Shown: positions 44,207 through 54,437, counted from the stretch's first letter. The stretch is 64,000 nucleotides of DNA from Halomonas sp. KG2 (GCA_030440445.1 CP098528.1:2976001-3040000), one strand, 5' to 3'. The notes: generated from the letters alone by a model not told the origin. A program made the numbers and translations.

Positions 44207-46612
44207 TCAACCCTTATTCGGTGATGGTTTACGCGGGCCATTACGCGTGCGTCTTGGCCCACGGCGCGTCGGCTGCTTATCAGCTGATGCTGCTGCTTTG
44301 TTAGCCCCCCCTTCTACTCCAGCACCACCTTCTCCACCGCGACGCTTACGCGGCTGGCGGCGTGGTCGGGGTTTCTCGTCAGCTAAACCAAAGTCGATCT
44401 TACGATCATCCATATCTACCCGCGCAACCTGAACCGTAAGCCCGTCACCCAAGCGGTAGGTCGTGCCTGTGCGCTCACCTTTGAGGCGATGCTTCTCTGC
44501 CTCATAGTGGTAGTAGTCAGAGGGCAGCGAGGTGACATGCACCAACCCTTCGACATAGAAGTCATCCAGTCGCACAAACAAGCCAAACTGAGTCACTGAG
44601 GCGATAGTACCTTCGAACGTTTCGCCCAGCTTGTCGGACATAAACTCACACTTGAGCCAGCTCTCAACATCACGGGTTGCTTCATCAGCACGCCGCTCGG
44701 TCATTGAGCAGTGCTCACCCAACTCAAGCATTTGCTCGAAGGTATAAGGACACCACTTGCTTGGCGGATCAACCGGTGCGCCTTCTACCCGAACAACCGT
44801 ATTGGTTTGTCGTGGCCCACGAATAACCGAGCGAATGGCGCGATGCACCAATAGGTCAGGGTAACGACGAATCGGTGAGGTGAAGTGCGCATAGGCCTGG
44901 TAAGCCAAGCCAAAATGGCCCTCATTCTGGGGCGAATAAACCGCCTGATTCATTGAGCGCAGCATGACAGTTTGGATGATGTCAGCATCTGGGCGATCAA
45001 TAATCGCCTCACGTAACGCTTGATAGTCCTGAGGCGTCGGCATATCGCCACCACCAACGGAAAGCCCCAGCTCGCTCAAGAACAGACGCAGCTTATCAAG
45101 GCGTTCCGGTGTCGGGCGCTCGTGAATACGGTAAAGAGCGGGCAAGTCATGCTTATCCAGGAAGCGCGCGGTAGCCACGTTGGCCGCCAGCATACACTCC
45201 TCAATTAGCTTATGAGCATCGTTGCGGGTGCGCGGGACAATTTTTTCAATCTTGCGCTCATCATTAAAGATAATCGCCGTTTCGGTGGTATCAAAATCAA
45301 TCGCACCACGCTCTTCTCGGGCACTACGCAGCAGGCCATAAAGCTCATGCAGATTTTGCAACGGCTTCACTAACGCCTTGTGCTCATTGCGCAGCGCTTC
45401 CCCTTCATCACTCTCGTTATCGAGGATGGCCGCCACTTTATTGTAGGTCAGGCGAGCGTGGGAGTTCATTACCGCTTCGTAGAACGCGTAGCGGCTAATA
45501 GCACCCGTCTTGGAGATATTCATCTCACAGACCATCACAAGACGATCAACATGGGGATTTAAAGAACACAAGCCATTTGAGAGCAGCTCAGGCAGCATCG
45601 GCACAACCTGGCCTGGGAAGTACACCGAGTTACCCCGCGTACGCGCCTCATCATCAAGCGCAGTACCCGGACGCACGTAATGCGACACATCGGCAATAGC
45701 GACCAACAGCTTCCAACTGCCCGACTTGGTTTTCCAGGCACACACCGCATCATCAAAGTCTTTGGCGGACTCATCGTCAATGGTGACCAACGGAATCTCA
45801 CGCAAATCGACGCGGTGTTGCTTATCTTGCTCTAACACTTCTGCTGAAATACCGCTGGTTTGATCAAGCACTTCTGGCGGAAACTCAGCGGGAATATCGT
45901 AGCTACGAATCGCGATATCTATTTCCATGCCTGGATCCATCCGCTCGCCCAGCACTTCGATAACCTCGCCGACCGGCTGAACACGCGTGGCTGGCTGCTG
46001 AACGATTTTTGCAGATATCACCTGCCCGTCTTTCGCGCCAGCACTTGCCGTATGAGGAATGATAACTTCCTGAGTAATACGTGGATTTTCAGGAATCAGC
46101 ACACCAAACTCAGGCGAGTTACTACGGTATACACCCACAATCGTTTGGGTGTTTCGCGCAATCACATCGGCAATAGTCGCCTCATCACGACCGCGGCGGT
46201 CGCGGCCACTAACACGTGCCAGCACATAATCGCCATGGAAAACACGGCGCATCTGACGTGGGGGCAATACTAAGTCTGGCTTTTTACCATCATCACGCAG
46301 CAGGAAGCCAAAGCCATCTCGGTGGCCCAGCACCTTCCCTTTAATAAGGTCAAGTTTATCAATTAGTGCATAAGCGCCGCGGCGATCGCGCAGCACCTGA
46401 CCATCACGTTCCATGGCAGCCATACGACGGCGAATAGCTTCAAGATGATCTTCATCTTCAATGCCGAGCATGCGGCTCATATTTTCGTGGGTTATTGGCT
46501 TGCCGTACGTTTCCAGGGCAGCTAATAAATATTCGCGGCTGGGCGCAGGATTATCATACTTTTGCGCCTCGCGCTCGGCGTGCGGATCATCACTCAACGT
46601 CCAGTACTTCAT
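44207..46612 (-). CDS. rnr: Ribonuclease R
   Basis: This 801-aa 3'-5' exoribonuclease degrades structured RNA. Domains: an N-terminal winged-helix-like region (YLLAALETYGKPITHENMSRMLGI), cold-shock domains, and the RNB catalytic domain with IDDESAKDFDDAVCAW and its catalytic Asp residues. These are followed by YAHFTSPIRRYPDLLVHRAI, an S1 domain (FEGTIASVTQFGLFVRLDDFYVEGLVHV, read in two parts) and a Lys/Arg-rich tail. The length is normal. Conserved pairing with rlmB downstream. Confidence 0.96.
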   Translation of the reverse strand: MKYWTLSDDPHAEREAQKYDNPAPSREYLLAALETYGKPITHENMSRMLGIEDEDHLEAIRRRMAAMERDGQVLRDRRGAYALIDKLDLIKGKVLGHRDGFGFLLRDDGKKPDLVLPPRQMRRVFHGDYVLARVSGRDRRGRDEATIADVIARNTQTIVGVYRSNSPEFGVLIPENPRITQEVIIPHTASAGAKDGQVISAKIVQQPATRVQPVGEVIEVLGERMDPGMEIDIAIRSYDIPAEFPPEVLDQTSGISAEVLEQDKQHRVDLREIPLVTIDDESAKDFDDAVCAWKTKSGSWKLLVAIADVSHYVRPGTALDDEARTRGNSVYFPGQVVPMLPELLSNGLCSLNPHVDRLVMVCEMNISKTGAISRYAFYEAVMNSHARLTYNKVAAILDNESDEGEALRNEHKALVKPLQNLHELYGLLRSAREERGAIDFDTTETAIIFNDERKIEKIVPRTRNDAHKLIEECMLAANVATARFLDKHDLPALYRIHERPTPERLDKLRLFLSELGLSVGGGDMPTPQDYQALREAIIDRPDADIIQTVMLRSMNQAVYSPQNEGHFGLAYQAYAHFTSPIRRYPDLLVHRAIRSVIRGPRQTNTVVRVEGAPVDPPSKWCPYTFEQMLELGEHCSMTERRADEATRDVESWLKCEFMSDKLGETFEGTIASVTQFGLFVRLDDFYVEGLVHVTSLPSDYYHYEAEKHRLKGERTGTTYRLGDGLTVQVARVDMDDRKIDFGLADEKPRPRRQPRKRRGGEGGAGVEGGANKAAASADKQPTRRGPRRTRNGPRKPSPNKG

Positions 46613-46819
46613 GCGATCAACATCCTTGATTGCGTTTGCGGGAGGCAGACAGTTTGCGCAGGCGCAGTGCGCTGCGGGCGGGAGGACTCAGTCATTGATC
46701 GACTGAAAAACATCATGTTTGGTTTGGTCATAACTGCATTATAGCGCTGCCCGCTCAATCACCCAACCACCTAGCACGGCAATTGTACGATTTTAATGAT
46801 AAAAAACAGTTACCGGGTC

Positions 46820-46847
46820 TTGCATTTAAGCGTGGCCTCGGTATCAT
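46820..46847 (+). promoter_or_regulatory. Promoter of the tRNA-Leu cluster
   Basis: TTGCAT (46820-46825) and TATCAT (46842-46847) with a 16-bp spacer form a good sigma-70 promoter, ending 11 bp before the first tRNA. A GC-rich stretch after the -10 resembles the discriminator of stringently controlled stable-RNA promoters. Confidence 0.65.
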
Positions 46848-46858
46848 ACGCGCCACTT

Positions 46859-46945
46859 GCCCAGATGGCGGAATTGGTAGACGCGCTAGCTTCAGGTGCT
46901 AGTGTCCGTATGGACGTGGAGGTTCAAGTCCTCTTCTGGGCACCA
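46859..46945 (+). tRNA. tRNA-Leu (CAG), copy 1
   Basis: This 87-nt class II tRNA has an encoded CCA. The anticodon stem CTAGC/GCTAG encloses the loop TTCAGGT, giving anticodon CAG. It has a long variable arm and the GGTTCAAGTCC T-arm. The acceptor stem begins GCCCAGA and ends TCTGGGC; in copies 2 and 3 the last pair is G-C instead of A-T. Confidence 0.97.
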
Positions 46946-47049
46946 TTTTATATCATGTCATCCCCTTTTCATGATGTAAAATGGTGTAGCGGCAAGCAAT
47001 ACTATGTTAAAAATAGTATTGATAAAGTGTTAGCAAAACGTTTGTATTC

Positions 47050-47136
47050 GCCCAGGTGGCGGAATTGGTAGACGCGCTAGCTTCAGGTGCTAGTGTCCGT
47101 ATGGACGTGGAGGTTCAAGTCCTCTCCTGGGCACCA
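47050..47136 (+). tRNA. tRNA-Leu (CAG), copy 2
   Basis: This 87-nt tRNA has the same anticodon loop as copy 1. Acceptor GCCCAGG/CCTGGGC. Variable arm TGTCC-GTAT-GGACG as in copy 1. About 104 bp separate it from copy 1. Confidence 0.97.
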
Positions 47137-47179
47137 TGCGAATACAAACAGAAGTAAGATCAGTAGCGAAATATGATAT

Positions 47180-47266
47180 GCCCAGGTGGCGGAATTGGTA
47201 GACGCGCTAGCTTCAGGTGCTAGTGACCGTATGGTCGTGGAGGTTCAAGTCCTCTCCTGGGCACCA
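47180..47266 (+). tRNA. tRNA-Leu (CAG), copy 3
   Basis: This 87-nt tRNA has acceptor GCCCAGG/CCTGGGC. The variable arm has TGACC-GTAT-GGTCG: one base pair is swapped on both sides relative to copies 1 and 2, keeping the stem. Ends the cluster. Confidence 0.97.
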
Positions 47267-47441
47267 TTTCATAGATTCAGTTCACATCAGCGCTGATAAA
47301 CATTTCACCACTCGCCTTTCAGCAATTCACCTCAATGCTTCTGGCTTGATACTCCCACTATTTATCTAGACTGTTTATTTAGCCTCTCCCTATTCAGAAA
47401 ATCCTATTCAGAAAATTCTGCCTAGCTAGAAAGCTCCGCTC

Positions 47442-47481
47442 AAAAAAACACCGCTCAAGCGACTGCCTTCGCCATCGCGGT
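47442..47481 (-). terminator. Terminator after the nuclease gene
   Basis: On the minus strand ACCGC and GCGGT pair around an inner GCGA/TCGC stem and are followed by seven T residues. It lies about 10 bp beyond the stop of the nuclease gene. Confidence 0.7.
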
Positions 47482-47490
47482 ATTTTTGCA

Positions 47491-48354
47491 TTATTGGAAA
47501 CGTCCAGGACGACGCGCTACTTCTTCTAGTGCCCAGCCTTGAGTACGCAATTGCCCTTCCAATACAGCTTCACGCTCTGCCGCTAAATCAGGGAAAAAAT
47601 TCAGCCCTGTGCGCGACTCGATCTCATCGATAGTTACCAGATAATCGGCTAACGACTCATTACCACGAACGTCTTGCGGCATAATAAAGGCAAGCGCCAG
47701 CTGTGCCTCTTCATTCGGCACAACAATGATCTTATAGAACGCTTCTGGCACTTCCACAAAACCAACGCGATTAAACACATTGTCCATGTAGCGCTCAGGA
47801 AAAATAGGCCCCGTAATCACCTGCAAGCGATCAAAGCGGGGTGCAAAATGATCCATCACCGACTCTTCAAGGCGCTGCCAAAGCTGGCGATTCAGATTAG
47901 GTCGCTGAGGCGTCATGTTACTCATCAAGAAGGTATCGACCTGAGCGTTACGACCATGCACCGCTGCAATGGCATAGTTAGGTGCTAAGTGTCCGCGATC
48001 ATAACCACTGCCGGAATAGCTATCCGTACCTATTGGCCATAACGTGCGCCAGTCAGCCTTAAAATTAGGCCGTGGGCCAATACGAGTATCATCGGACACC
48101 GCTTCGACTTGATAACTGACCCAAAGTGGGTTTACCCGCACATCAGACCATCCCGCTAAGAAGCCATCGTTTCTCAGCACACGGTGAAACGTTGTTAGCT
48201 GAAACTCATCCCAGGTAGGCACACCCATCCAGGTATAATCATCCTGATGCTGACGCTCCTGAAACTCCCAAAGCCCCGTTCCTACTATGACAAAAAGCAC
48301 AGCGATACCCAGGCGTTTTCCCTGACGACGCCAGCGCGAAAGCGATTTCCCCAA
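47491..48354 (-). CDS. DNA/RNA non-specific endonuclease (NucA/EndA type), membrane-anchored or secreted
   Basis: This 287-aa protein has an N-terminal hydrophobic helix (LGIAVLFVIVGTGLWEF) after an Arg/Lys-rich start, suggesting export or anchoring. The beta-beta-alpha metal nuclease motif is complete: YDRGHLAPN with catalytic His, then FLMSNMTPQRPNLNRQLWQRLE. It should cut DNA and RNA without sequence preference in the periplasm or outside the cell. The start is TTG at 48354, supported by GGGAG about 8 bases upstream. No immunity gene is visible nearby. Confidence 0.88.
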   Translation of the reverse strand: MGKSLSRWRRQGKRLGIAVLFVIVGTGLWEFQERQHQDDYTWMGVPTWDEFQLTTFHRVLRNDGFLAGWSDVRVNPLWVSYQVEAVSDDTRIGPRPNFKADWRTLWPIGTDSYSGSGYDRGHLAPNYAIAAVHGRNAQVDTFLMSNMTPQRPNLNRQLWQRLEESVMDHFAPRFDRLQVITGPIFPERYMDNVFNRVGFVEVPEAFYKIIVVPNEEAQLALAFIMPQDVRGNESLADYLVTIDEIESRTGLNFFPDLAAEREAVLEGQLRTQGWALEEVARRPGRFQ

Positions 48355-48415
48355 CAGACTTACTCCCTACAATAATGATTCTGCATCCTGCTTTTTATGT
48401 CAGGTAGTTTATTGA

Positions 48416-48691
48416 TTACCAGCCCAGGGAAAACATCGTTTCTAGGTCGTGACGGGAGTGCACCTGCATCGCGTTCAGCGTTTCGGTATCGCTAATGCCC
48501 TCGACAGCATTTAGACGCTCCGTGACCAGTTCAGCAAGGCTTTCAAAATCAGGGGTCCGGGCAATAGCGACCAAATCATAGCGACCACACGTCGAATAGA
48601 CTTCACTAATACCGTCTACATCAGCAAGGCGCTCGGCGACTGCCTTTACCTGGCCTTTCTCAGTATTGATTAAAATCACAGCGTTTTGCAT
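48416..48691 (-). CDS. Stand-alone Lrp/AsnC ligand-binding domain protein
   Basis: This 91-aa protein is an AsnC-type effector-binding (RAM) domain without the usual HTH: AVILINTEKGQVKAVAERLADVDGISEVYSTCGRYDLVAI, read in two parts. Such SraA-like proteins bind small molecules or pair with other regulators. GGGGGTG precedes the ATG. It is on the same strand as the nuclease gene but 61 bp upstream, so may be independent. Confidence 0.9.
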   Translation of the reverse strand: MQNAVILINTEKGQVKAVAERLADVDGISEVYSTCGRYDLVAIARTPDFESLAELVTERLNAVEGISDTETLNAMQVHSRHDLETMFSLGW

Positions 48692-48949
48692 AGCACCCCC
48701 AAAATAGCGTTAACAACAATCTAATCAGCAACCAGAGGCGAGTATAACAGGCTGCTTGCTAAGACCAAGCACCGCTCAGTGACGTGGTTAATTGTCGCGC
48801 TTTTCATAAGGTTATTCGCACTAATTTTGAGCATGCGCTAGCATGGCTTAGAGAACTCCGGCTTATTAGCTTTGTCGGAGTATTAGAGGTGGTTCACCAC
48901 CCAATAACATAAGCAAAAAAACGTCAAACCGTGACGCTAAGGAGACACC

Positions 48950-49264
48950 ATGGCTAATCAGAGCCGTCGTAAGTTCATGCGTAATAGCGTAATGGGTCTA
49001 GCCGCCCTGCCATTTGGTGCTGGCATCCTGTCAAAGACTGCTTTTGCCCAGGAACTGCCTCGCCTTGACCCGTCTGATGCTACTGCCAAGGCACTTAATT
49101 ACGTTGAAGTAGCCAGTGACGCAAGCGACCACCCGGCCTACGAGGAAGGAGAGCTGTGCTCAAACTGCATGTTCTTTAATGCAGAAACTGAAGGTTGCCA
49201 GCTGTTCCCGCAAAATAGCGTTGAAGCAGGCGGCTGGTGCCAGTCCTGGACTGCCAAAGGCTAA
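48950..49264 (+). CDS. High-potential iron-sulfur protein (HiPIP), Tat-exported
   Basis: This 104-aa precursor has a Tat signal SRRKFMRNSVMGLAALPFGA and a cut site near AFA. The mature part carries four cluster cysteines in CSNCMFFNAETEGC and GGWC (C-x2-C-x9-C-x13-C), the HiPIP pattern for a 4Fe-4S electron carrier in the periplasm. AAGGAG precedes the ATG, and its own terminator follows. Common in halophilic and phototrophic proteobacteria. Confidence 0.94.
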   Translation: MANQSRRKFMRNSVMGLAALPFGAGILSKTAFAQELPRLDPSDATAKALNYVEVASDASDHPAYEEGELCSNCMFFNAETEGCQLFPQNSVEAGGWCQSWTAKG

Positions 49265-49307
49265 TGTTAGTAGCCAACTGATCTTGGTGAAACAACCAAG
49301 CTTGACC

Positions 49308-49334
49308 ACTACCCCGCGCTTGCCGCGGGGTAGT
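49308..49334 (+). terminator. Terminator after the HiPIP gene
   Basis: ACTACCCCGCG pairs with CGCGGGGTAGT, a stem of about 11 bp with a short loop, followed by TATTT. The spoVR gene converges from the other side and its stop lies 10 bp away, so it may serve both. Confidence 0.8.
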
Positions 49335-49343
49335 TATTTAACC

Positions 49344-50906
49344 TTAACTCACCTCTTTGTTTTCCTCCTCAATCGGCCACTGGTAACGGCGCGTCACACG
49401 CCCCTCTTCCATTGAGACCAAATGCACCGGAAATCCCCATAGCTGCTGCAAATGGCGAATCACCGGATATACGCTGCGACCAAGGGGCCGACGGCTATCT
49501 TGTACATGGTGTAGCGTCAACGAACGATCTCCGCGTATAGCCGCTTCGACAACTTGAATATTGGGCTCACGCACCGATAACGCATATTGAGTTGACAGCG
49601 CCTCACGCACTCGCCGATAGCCTCGCTCATTATGAATTGCTGCGACTTCCAGCGTTTCCATCTGATCATCATCAACAATTAAGAACAGCTTGAGATCGCG
49701 TATTACCTTGGGGGATAAAAACTGCTGTATAAACGACTCATCCTTGAAGTTCCGCATTGCAAACTCAACGGTATCGCGCCACGGGCTACCCGCAATATCG
49801 GGAAACCACTCCCTGTCTTCATCCGTTGGCGCATCACAAATCCGCTTAATGTCCATAAAGATCGCAAACCCTAACGCGTAGGGATTAAGGCCGCTGTAGT
49901 GTGGGCTATCAAAGCCTGGCTGATTGATAACCGCGGCATGGGACTGCAAAAACTCCAGCATCAAGCCTTCATCAACTTTCCCTTCATCGTATAAACGATT
50001 CATCAGCGTATAGTGCCAGAAACAAGCCCATCCTTCGTTCATCACCTGGGTTTGTCTCTGGGGGTAAAAGTACTGCGCCAGTTTACGTACGATACGCACA
50101 ATTTCGCGCTGCCAAGGAGCTAGAAGTGGCGCATTTTTCTCAATAAAGTAGAGCAAGTTTTCCTGTGGTTCTGAGGGATAAATACCACCACTGTGCAGGC
50201 CAAGTGGATCTGCCTCGCTGTGAAGGCTACCCGGCAGTGGAGAAACGCCATCGGGCGCATCAGGGATCGTGCGCCACAACATATTGACCTGGGTTTGCAG
50301 GTAGGCTTCGCGCTCTTCTTGACGCCTTACCTCTTCTTCAGCAGAAATGGGCGAGGGTCGCTTATAACGGTCTACACCGTAGTTTTGGAGAGCGTGACAG
50401 GCATCTAACAATTGCTCCACAGCATGGACACCGTGGCGCTCTTCGCACTGCGCAATATACTTACGAGCAAATACTAGGTAATCAACGATGGAATCGGCAT
50501 CGGTCCAGGCGCGGAACAAGTAATTGCCTTTAAAGAAAGAGTTATGCCCATAGCAGGCATGCGCAATGACCAATACCTGCATCATTAACGTGTTCTCTTC
50601 CATTAGATAGGCAATACATGGGTTGGAGTTAATCACCAATTCATAGGCAAGCCCCATCTGGCCGCGCTTGTAGGCTTGTTCAACGGCAAGAAACTGCTTA
50701 CCAAACGACCAGTGGTGATAACCTACCGGCATCCCCACGCTCGCGTAGGCATCCATCATCTGTTCAGTGGTAATCACTTCTATCTGATTGGGATAAGTAT
50801 CTAGGCGGTACTCATCGGCGAGCCTAGCGAGCTCCTCGTCGAAGCGCTCCAACACACTAAAATTCCAGTCGGAACCAGTCGCTATTGGCTTACAGGCTAC
50901 ACTCAT
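49344..50906 (-). CDS. SpoVR family protein
   Basis: This 520-aa protein has SpoVR-family segments MPVGYHHWSFGKQF, HACYGHNSFFKGNYLFRAW and MNEGWACFWHYTLMNRLYDEG. In Enterobacteria the homologue YcgB belongs to the stationary-phase regulon. Third gene of the prkA-yeaH-spoVR operon, 20 bp after yeaH, with GAGGAG before the ATG. The molecular role is unknown; the three proteins are regularly encoded together. Confidence 0.92.
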   Translation of the reverse strand: MSVACKPIATGSDWNFSVLERFDEELARLADEYRLDTYPNQIEVITTEQMMDAYASVGMPVGYHHWSFGKQFLAVEQAYKRGQMGLAYELVINSNPCIAYLMEENTLMMQVLVIAHACYGHNSFFKGNYLFRAWTDADSIVDYLVFARKYIAQCEERHGVHAVEQLLDACHALQNYGVDRYKRPSPISAEEEVRRQEEREAYLQTQVNMLWRTIPDAPDGVSPLPGSLHSEADPLGLHSGGIYPSEPQENLLYFIEKNAPLLAPWQREIVRIVRKLAQYFYPQRQTQVMNEGWACFWHYTLMNRLYDEGKVDEGLMLEFLQSHAAVINQPGFDSPHYSGLNPYALGFAIFMDIKRICDAPTDEDREWFPDIAGSPWRDTVEFAMRNFKDESFIQQFLSPKVIRDLKLFLIVDDDQMETLEVAAIHNERGYRRVREALSTQYALSVREPNIQVVEAAIRGDRSLTLHHVQDSRRPLGRSVYPVIRHLQQLWGFPVHLVSMEEGRVTRRYQWPIEEENKEVS

Positions 50907-50926
50907 GGCGTACTCCTCGGTTCGCG

Positions 50927-52216
50927 TTACTGCTCTTGACTCAACCGACGTTTAAACAGCTCACGGAAGACCGGGTAGATATCCCCAGCATCGACAATTT
51001 GGCGCATCGCAAACCGTTCGGGAAATTGCGCGGCGACCGTTTCGTATTCATGCCATAGCGACTGATGCTCATGGGGAGTAATTTCCACATAAGCGTAGTA
51101 CTGCAACTGCGGCATGAGCTGTTTAACCAGTAAGTCCCGGCAAATATTCGAATCATCATCCCAGTTATCGCCGTCCGATGCCTGAGCGATATACAGATTC
51201 CACTGCCCAGCGGGATAGCGTTTTTCGATGATTTTATTTACCAGGGTGAGCGCGCTGGAAACGATGGTGCCACCAGTTTCACGGGAATAGAAAAACTCCT
51301 CCTCGTTTACCTCCCGCGCAGCCGTGTGGTGGCGCACAAATACCAGCTCTACTTTCTCGTAATGCTTTTCCAAAAATAGATAAAGTAATAGGAAAAACCG
51401 CTTAGCAATGTCCTTATGATTTTGGGTCATGGAACCAGAAACGTCCATGACACAGAACATCACCGCCTGACTGGAAGGCTGAGGCTGCGCTGCCAACTGG
51501 TGGTAACGCAGATCATAGGTGTCAATAAATGGCACCGCCTCAATGCGCTTTTCCAAGCGGTCTATTTCTGCCTTTAGCTCAACTATTCTCGCCGGATTGC
51601 GCAGCACCGGATCCTTGCGTTCTTCTGCGGCGAGCGCCTCTTGAGCCTCTTTCAACGCTCGCTTAATGGGGGCACGCATGGCAATGCGACGTGCGTAAGC
51701 TTCCCGCATTGATCGGGTGATGCTAATTCGCGACGGCACCCCGTCACGCGCGAGCCCCGCACGCACCATTTTTATCTCTTCGAGTGACTTCAATGGCTTG
51801 CGCTGCAAATTAGGCAACTCAAGACCATCAAATACAAACTCCAAAAACTCCTCGCGGCTCAGGGTAAAAGCAAACTCGTCGTCACCCTCGCCTTGATTGG
51901 AAGCACCACCTTCGCCCGCGCCATCTCCGCCGCCCTGGCCACCAGGGCGGCGAATTTTATCGCCTTCTAAAAACTCCTTGTTGCCGGGTGATACGATATT
52001 GCGCGCACCACCCGGGCCATGTTGAAACACCGGTTCAGAGATATCCTTGGTAGGAATGGATACCTTTTCCCCTCGCTCCATATCGGTAATGGAGCGGCGG
52101 TTAACCGCCTCCTCCACCGAACGCTTGATATGTTTGCGATAACGTTCCAAAAAGCGCTGCCGATTGACCGCGCTTTTATGCTTAGCGTTAGGCCTTCGAT
52201 CAATAAAGTAGGTCAT
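50927..52216 (-). CDS. yeaH: YeaH/YhbH family protein (DUF444, VWA-like)
   Basis: This 429-aa protein has an N-terminal basic and Gly-rich region ([20 protein letters not shown], about 92-111) and a C-terminal VWA-like domain with [20 protein letters not shown] (MIDAS DxSxS) and [12 protein letters not shown]. Second gene of the prkA operon, 19 bp after prkA, with GGGAGG before the ATG. It is thought to work with the PrkA kinase in stress and nutrient limitation. Confidence 0.93.
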   Translation of the reverse strand: MTYFIDRRPNAKHKSAVNRQRFLERYRKHIKRSVEEAVNRRSITDMERGEKVSIPTKDISEPVFQHGPGGARNIVSPGNKEFLEGDKIRRPGGQGGGDGAGEGGASNQGEGDDEFAFTLSREEFLEFVFDGLELPNLQRKPLKSLEEIKMVRAGLARDGVPSRISITRSMREAYARRIAMRAPIKRALKEAQEALAAEERKDPVLRNPARIVELKAEIDRLEKRIEAVPFIDTYDLRYHQLAAQPQPSSQAVMFCVMDVSGSMTQNHKDIAKRFFLLLYLFLEKHYEKVELVFVRHHTAAREVNEEEFFYSRETGGTIVSSALTLVNKIIEKRYPAGQWNLYIAQASDGDNWDDDSNICRDLLVKQLMPQLQYYAYVEITPHEHQSLWHEYETVAAQFPERFAMRQIVDAGDIYPVFRELFKRRLSQEQ

Positions 52217-52235
52217 ACGACCTCCCGATTATCCG

Positions 52236-54158
52236 CTACTGGGACTTGCGCACGCGTAGGTACCACTCGGAAAGCAACCGAACCTGTTTCTCGGTATAGC
52301 CACGATCCACCATGCGCGCCACAAAGTCCTCGTGCTTCTTCTGATCCGACTTCGACGCCTTCGCATTAAACGAAATAACCGGTAATAGCTCTTCAGTATT
52401 CGCAAACATCTTATGCTCGATAACGCCTTTGAGCTTTTCATAAGACTGCCAGCTGGGGTTCATGCCATTGTTTTGTGCACGCGCCCGCAATACGAAATTA
52501 ACCACTTCGTGACGGAAGTCTTTCGGGTTAGAGATGCCTGCTGGTTTCTCAATTTTTTCGAGCTCGTCATTCAGTGACTGACGGTTCAACAATTCGCCCG
52601 TTTCGGGGTCGCGATACTCCTGATCTTGAATCCAAAAATCCGCGTAGGTTACGTAGCGATCAAAGATGTTCTGCCCATACTCGCTGTAAGACTCCAGGTA
52701 CGCTGTTTGGATTTCCTTACCAATGAAATCGACATAGCGCGGTGCCAGAAACTCTTTGATAAAGCCGATATAGCGCTCAAATACTTCTGAAGGCAGTTGC
52801 TCGCGCTCTAATGCTTGCTCTAGCACATACAGCAAATGCACAGGGTTCGCGGCGACTTCAGTGCCATCGAAGTTAAACACTTTAGAAAGTATCTTGAAGG
52901 CGAAACGGGTAGACAACCCCTGCATGCCCTCATCCACCCCCGCCGCATCACGATACTCCTGGATCGACTTTGCTCGAGGATCGGTGTCTTTCAGGTTTTC
53001 GCCGTCATAAACGCGCATCTTGGAGTAGATGCTGGAGTTTTCTGGCACTTTTAGCCGCGAAAGCACTGAAAACTGCGCCAACATACGCAGCGTATCAGGG
53101 GCGCAAGGGGCTGCGTTAAGCGAGGAGTCTTCGAGCAGCTTTTGGTAAATCTTGATCTCTTCGGAGACCCGCAGACAGTAAGGCACTTTGACGATATAGA
53201 CACGATCCAAAAATGCCTCGTTGTTGCGGTTATTGCGAAACGCCTGCCATTCCGATTCGTTTGAGTGGGCTAAAATCACACCGTCAAAGGGAATTGCCCC
53301 CATGCCTTCGGTAGGGTTGTAGTTACCTTCTTGGGTGGCGGTAAGTAATGGATGCAGCACCTTAATCGGCGCTTTAAACATCTCAACGAACTCCATCAAC
53401 CCTTGGTTAGCGCGGCAGAGCCCACCAGAGAAGCTATAGGCATCGGGGTCATCTTGCGAGTAAAGCTCCAACTGACGAATATCGACTTTACCCACTAACG
53501 ACGAGATATCCTGGTTATTTTCATCGCCAGGCTCAGTTTTGGAGATGGCAATTTGATTTAACCGCGAGGGATAAAGACGCACCACCCGGAACTGAGAAAT
53601 ATCGCCGCCCGCTTCTTTTAAGCGCTTCGCCGCCCATGGCGACATAACACTGCGCAGATAGCGCTGGGGAATGCCGTACTCTTGCTCCAGAAGCTCACCA
53701 TCTTCTTCCGGCGAAAAAAGCCCTAGCGGTGACTCATACACGGGTGAATCTTTAATGGCATAGAACGGGATACGTTCCATCAACAGCTTCAAGCGTTCAG
53801 CCAGCGACGATTTACCACCACCTACTGGCCCTAGTAAATAGAGGATTTGCTTACGCTCCTCTAATCCCTGCGCGGCATGACGGAAGTACGACACAATTTG
53901 CTCGATAGCTTCTTCCATGCCATGGAATTCAGCAAAAGCAGGATAGCGGCGAATCACCTTGTTCGAGAAAATGCGTGATAGACGCGGGTCTTTCGCCGTG
54001 TCGATCACTTCAGGCTCGCCAATGGCTTCCAGCATACGCTCCGAGGCGCTGGCATAAACCTTTGGATCACGGCGACAAAGCGCCAAATACTCCTCTAGGC
54101 TCATGTCTTCTTGCTGAACGCGGGCAAATCGGTCTTGAACGTGATCAAAGATGCTCAT
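52236..54158 (-). CDS. yeaG: PrkA family serine protein kinase (YeaG)
   Basis: This 640-aa protein has an N-terminal AAA+ domain with Walker A LLGPVGGGKSSLAERLK and the PrkA-specific IPFDGVILAHSNESEW, followed by the C-terminal kinase-like domain (KFLAPRYVDFIGKEIQTAYLES-type segment). E. coli YeaG acts in nitrogen-starvation and stationary-phase adaptation. It heads the operon with yeaH and spoVR; CAGGAGAG precedes the ATG. The promoter region 54159-54368 has no sure sigma site that I can name. Confidence 0.94.
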   Translation of the reverse strand: MSIFDHVQDRFARVQQEDMSLEEYLALCRRDPKVYASASERMLEAIGEPEVIDTAKDPRLSRIFSNKVIRRYPAFAEFHGMEEAIEQIVSYFRHAAQGLEERKQILYLLGPVGGGKSSLAERLKLLMERIPFYAIKDSPVYESPLGLFSPEEDGELLEQEYGIPQRYLRSVMSPWAAKRLKEAGGDISQFRVVRLYPSRLNQIAISKTEPGDENNQDISSLVGKVDIRQLELYSQDDPDAYSFSGGLCRANQGLMEFVEMFKAPIKVLHPLLTATQEGNYNPTEGMGAIPFDGVILAHSNESEWQAFRNNRNNEAFLDRVYIVKVPYCLRVSEEIKIYQKLLEDSSLNAAPCAPDTLRMLAQFSVLSRLKVPENSSIYSKMRVYDGENLKDTDPRAKSIQEYRDAAGVDEGMQGLSTRFAFKILSKVFNFDGTEVAANPVHLLYVLEQALEREQLPSEVFERYIGFIKEFLAPRYVDFIGKEIQTAYLESYSEYGQNIFDRYVTYADFWIQDQEYRDPETGELLNRQSLNDELEKIEKPAGISNPKDFRHEVVNFVLRARAQNNGMNPSWQSYEKLKGVIEHKMFANTEELLPVISFNAKASKSDQKKHEDFVARMVDRGYTEKQVRLLSEWYLRVRKSQ

Positions 54159-54368
54159 GGAACTCTCCTGTGGCCCATCCCCCAGCAGCTACCGCCAAGC
54201 CCAAACATCAAGCGGTGCGCAATACGAGGTGTTGCTCTATCAGCGTAGTCAGCATTAGCAAAAAGTGATGACTAAACCTTCAACGCACAATGTTTAATAA
54301 TTTGAGCACGGTAGGAGAGATTAAGTTGCGTTGAATGTGCGATGGCCCTAAAAACAGTGTTCAGAACG

Positions 54369-54397
54369 CATAGCGCCGCCTGAAAGGCGGCGCTATG
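54369..54397 (-). terminator. Strong hairpin between ltaE and prkA
   Basis: A perfect 13-bp stem (CATAGCGCCGCCT/AGGCGGCGCTATG) with loop GAA lies 41 bp beyond the threonine aldolase stop. No T-run follows on the minus strand, so it is either a weak terminator, an mRNA end-protecting stem, or a repeat element. Confidence 0.5.
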
Positions 54398-54437
54398 GCG
54401 GGTAACAACGCGTCGAGAAGGCACCGTTTAGGCAGTA

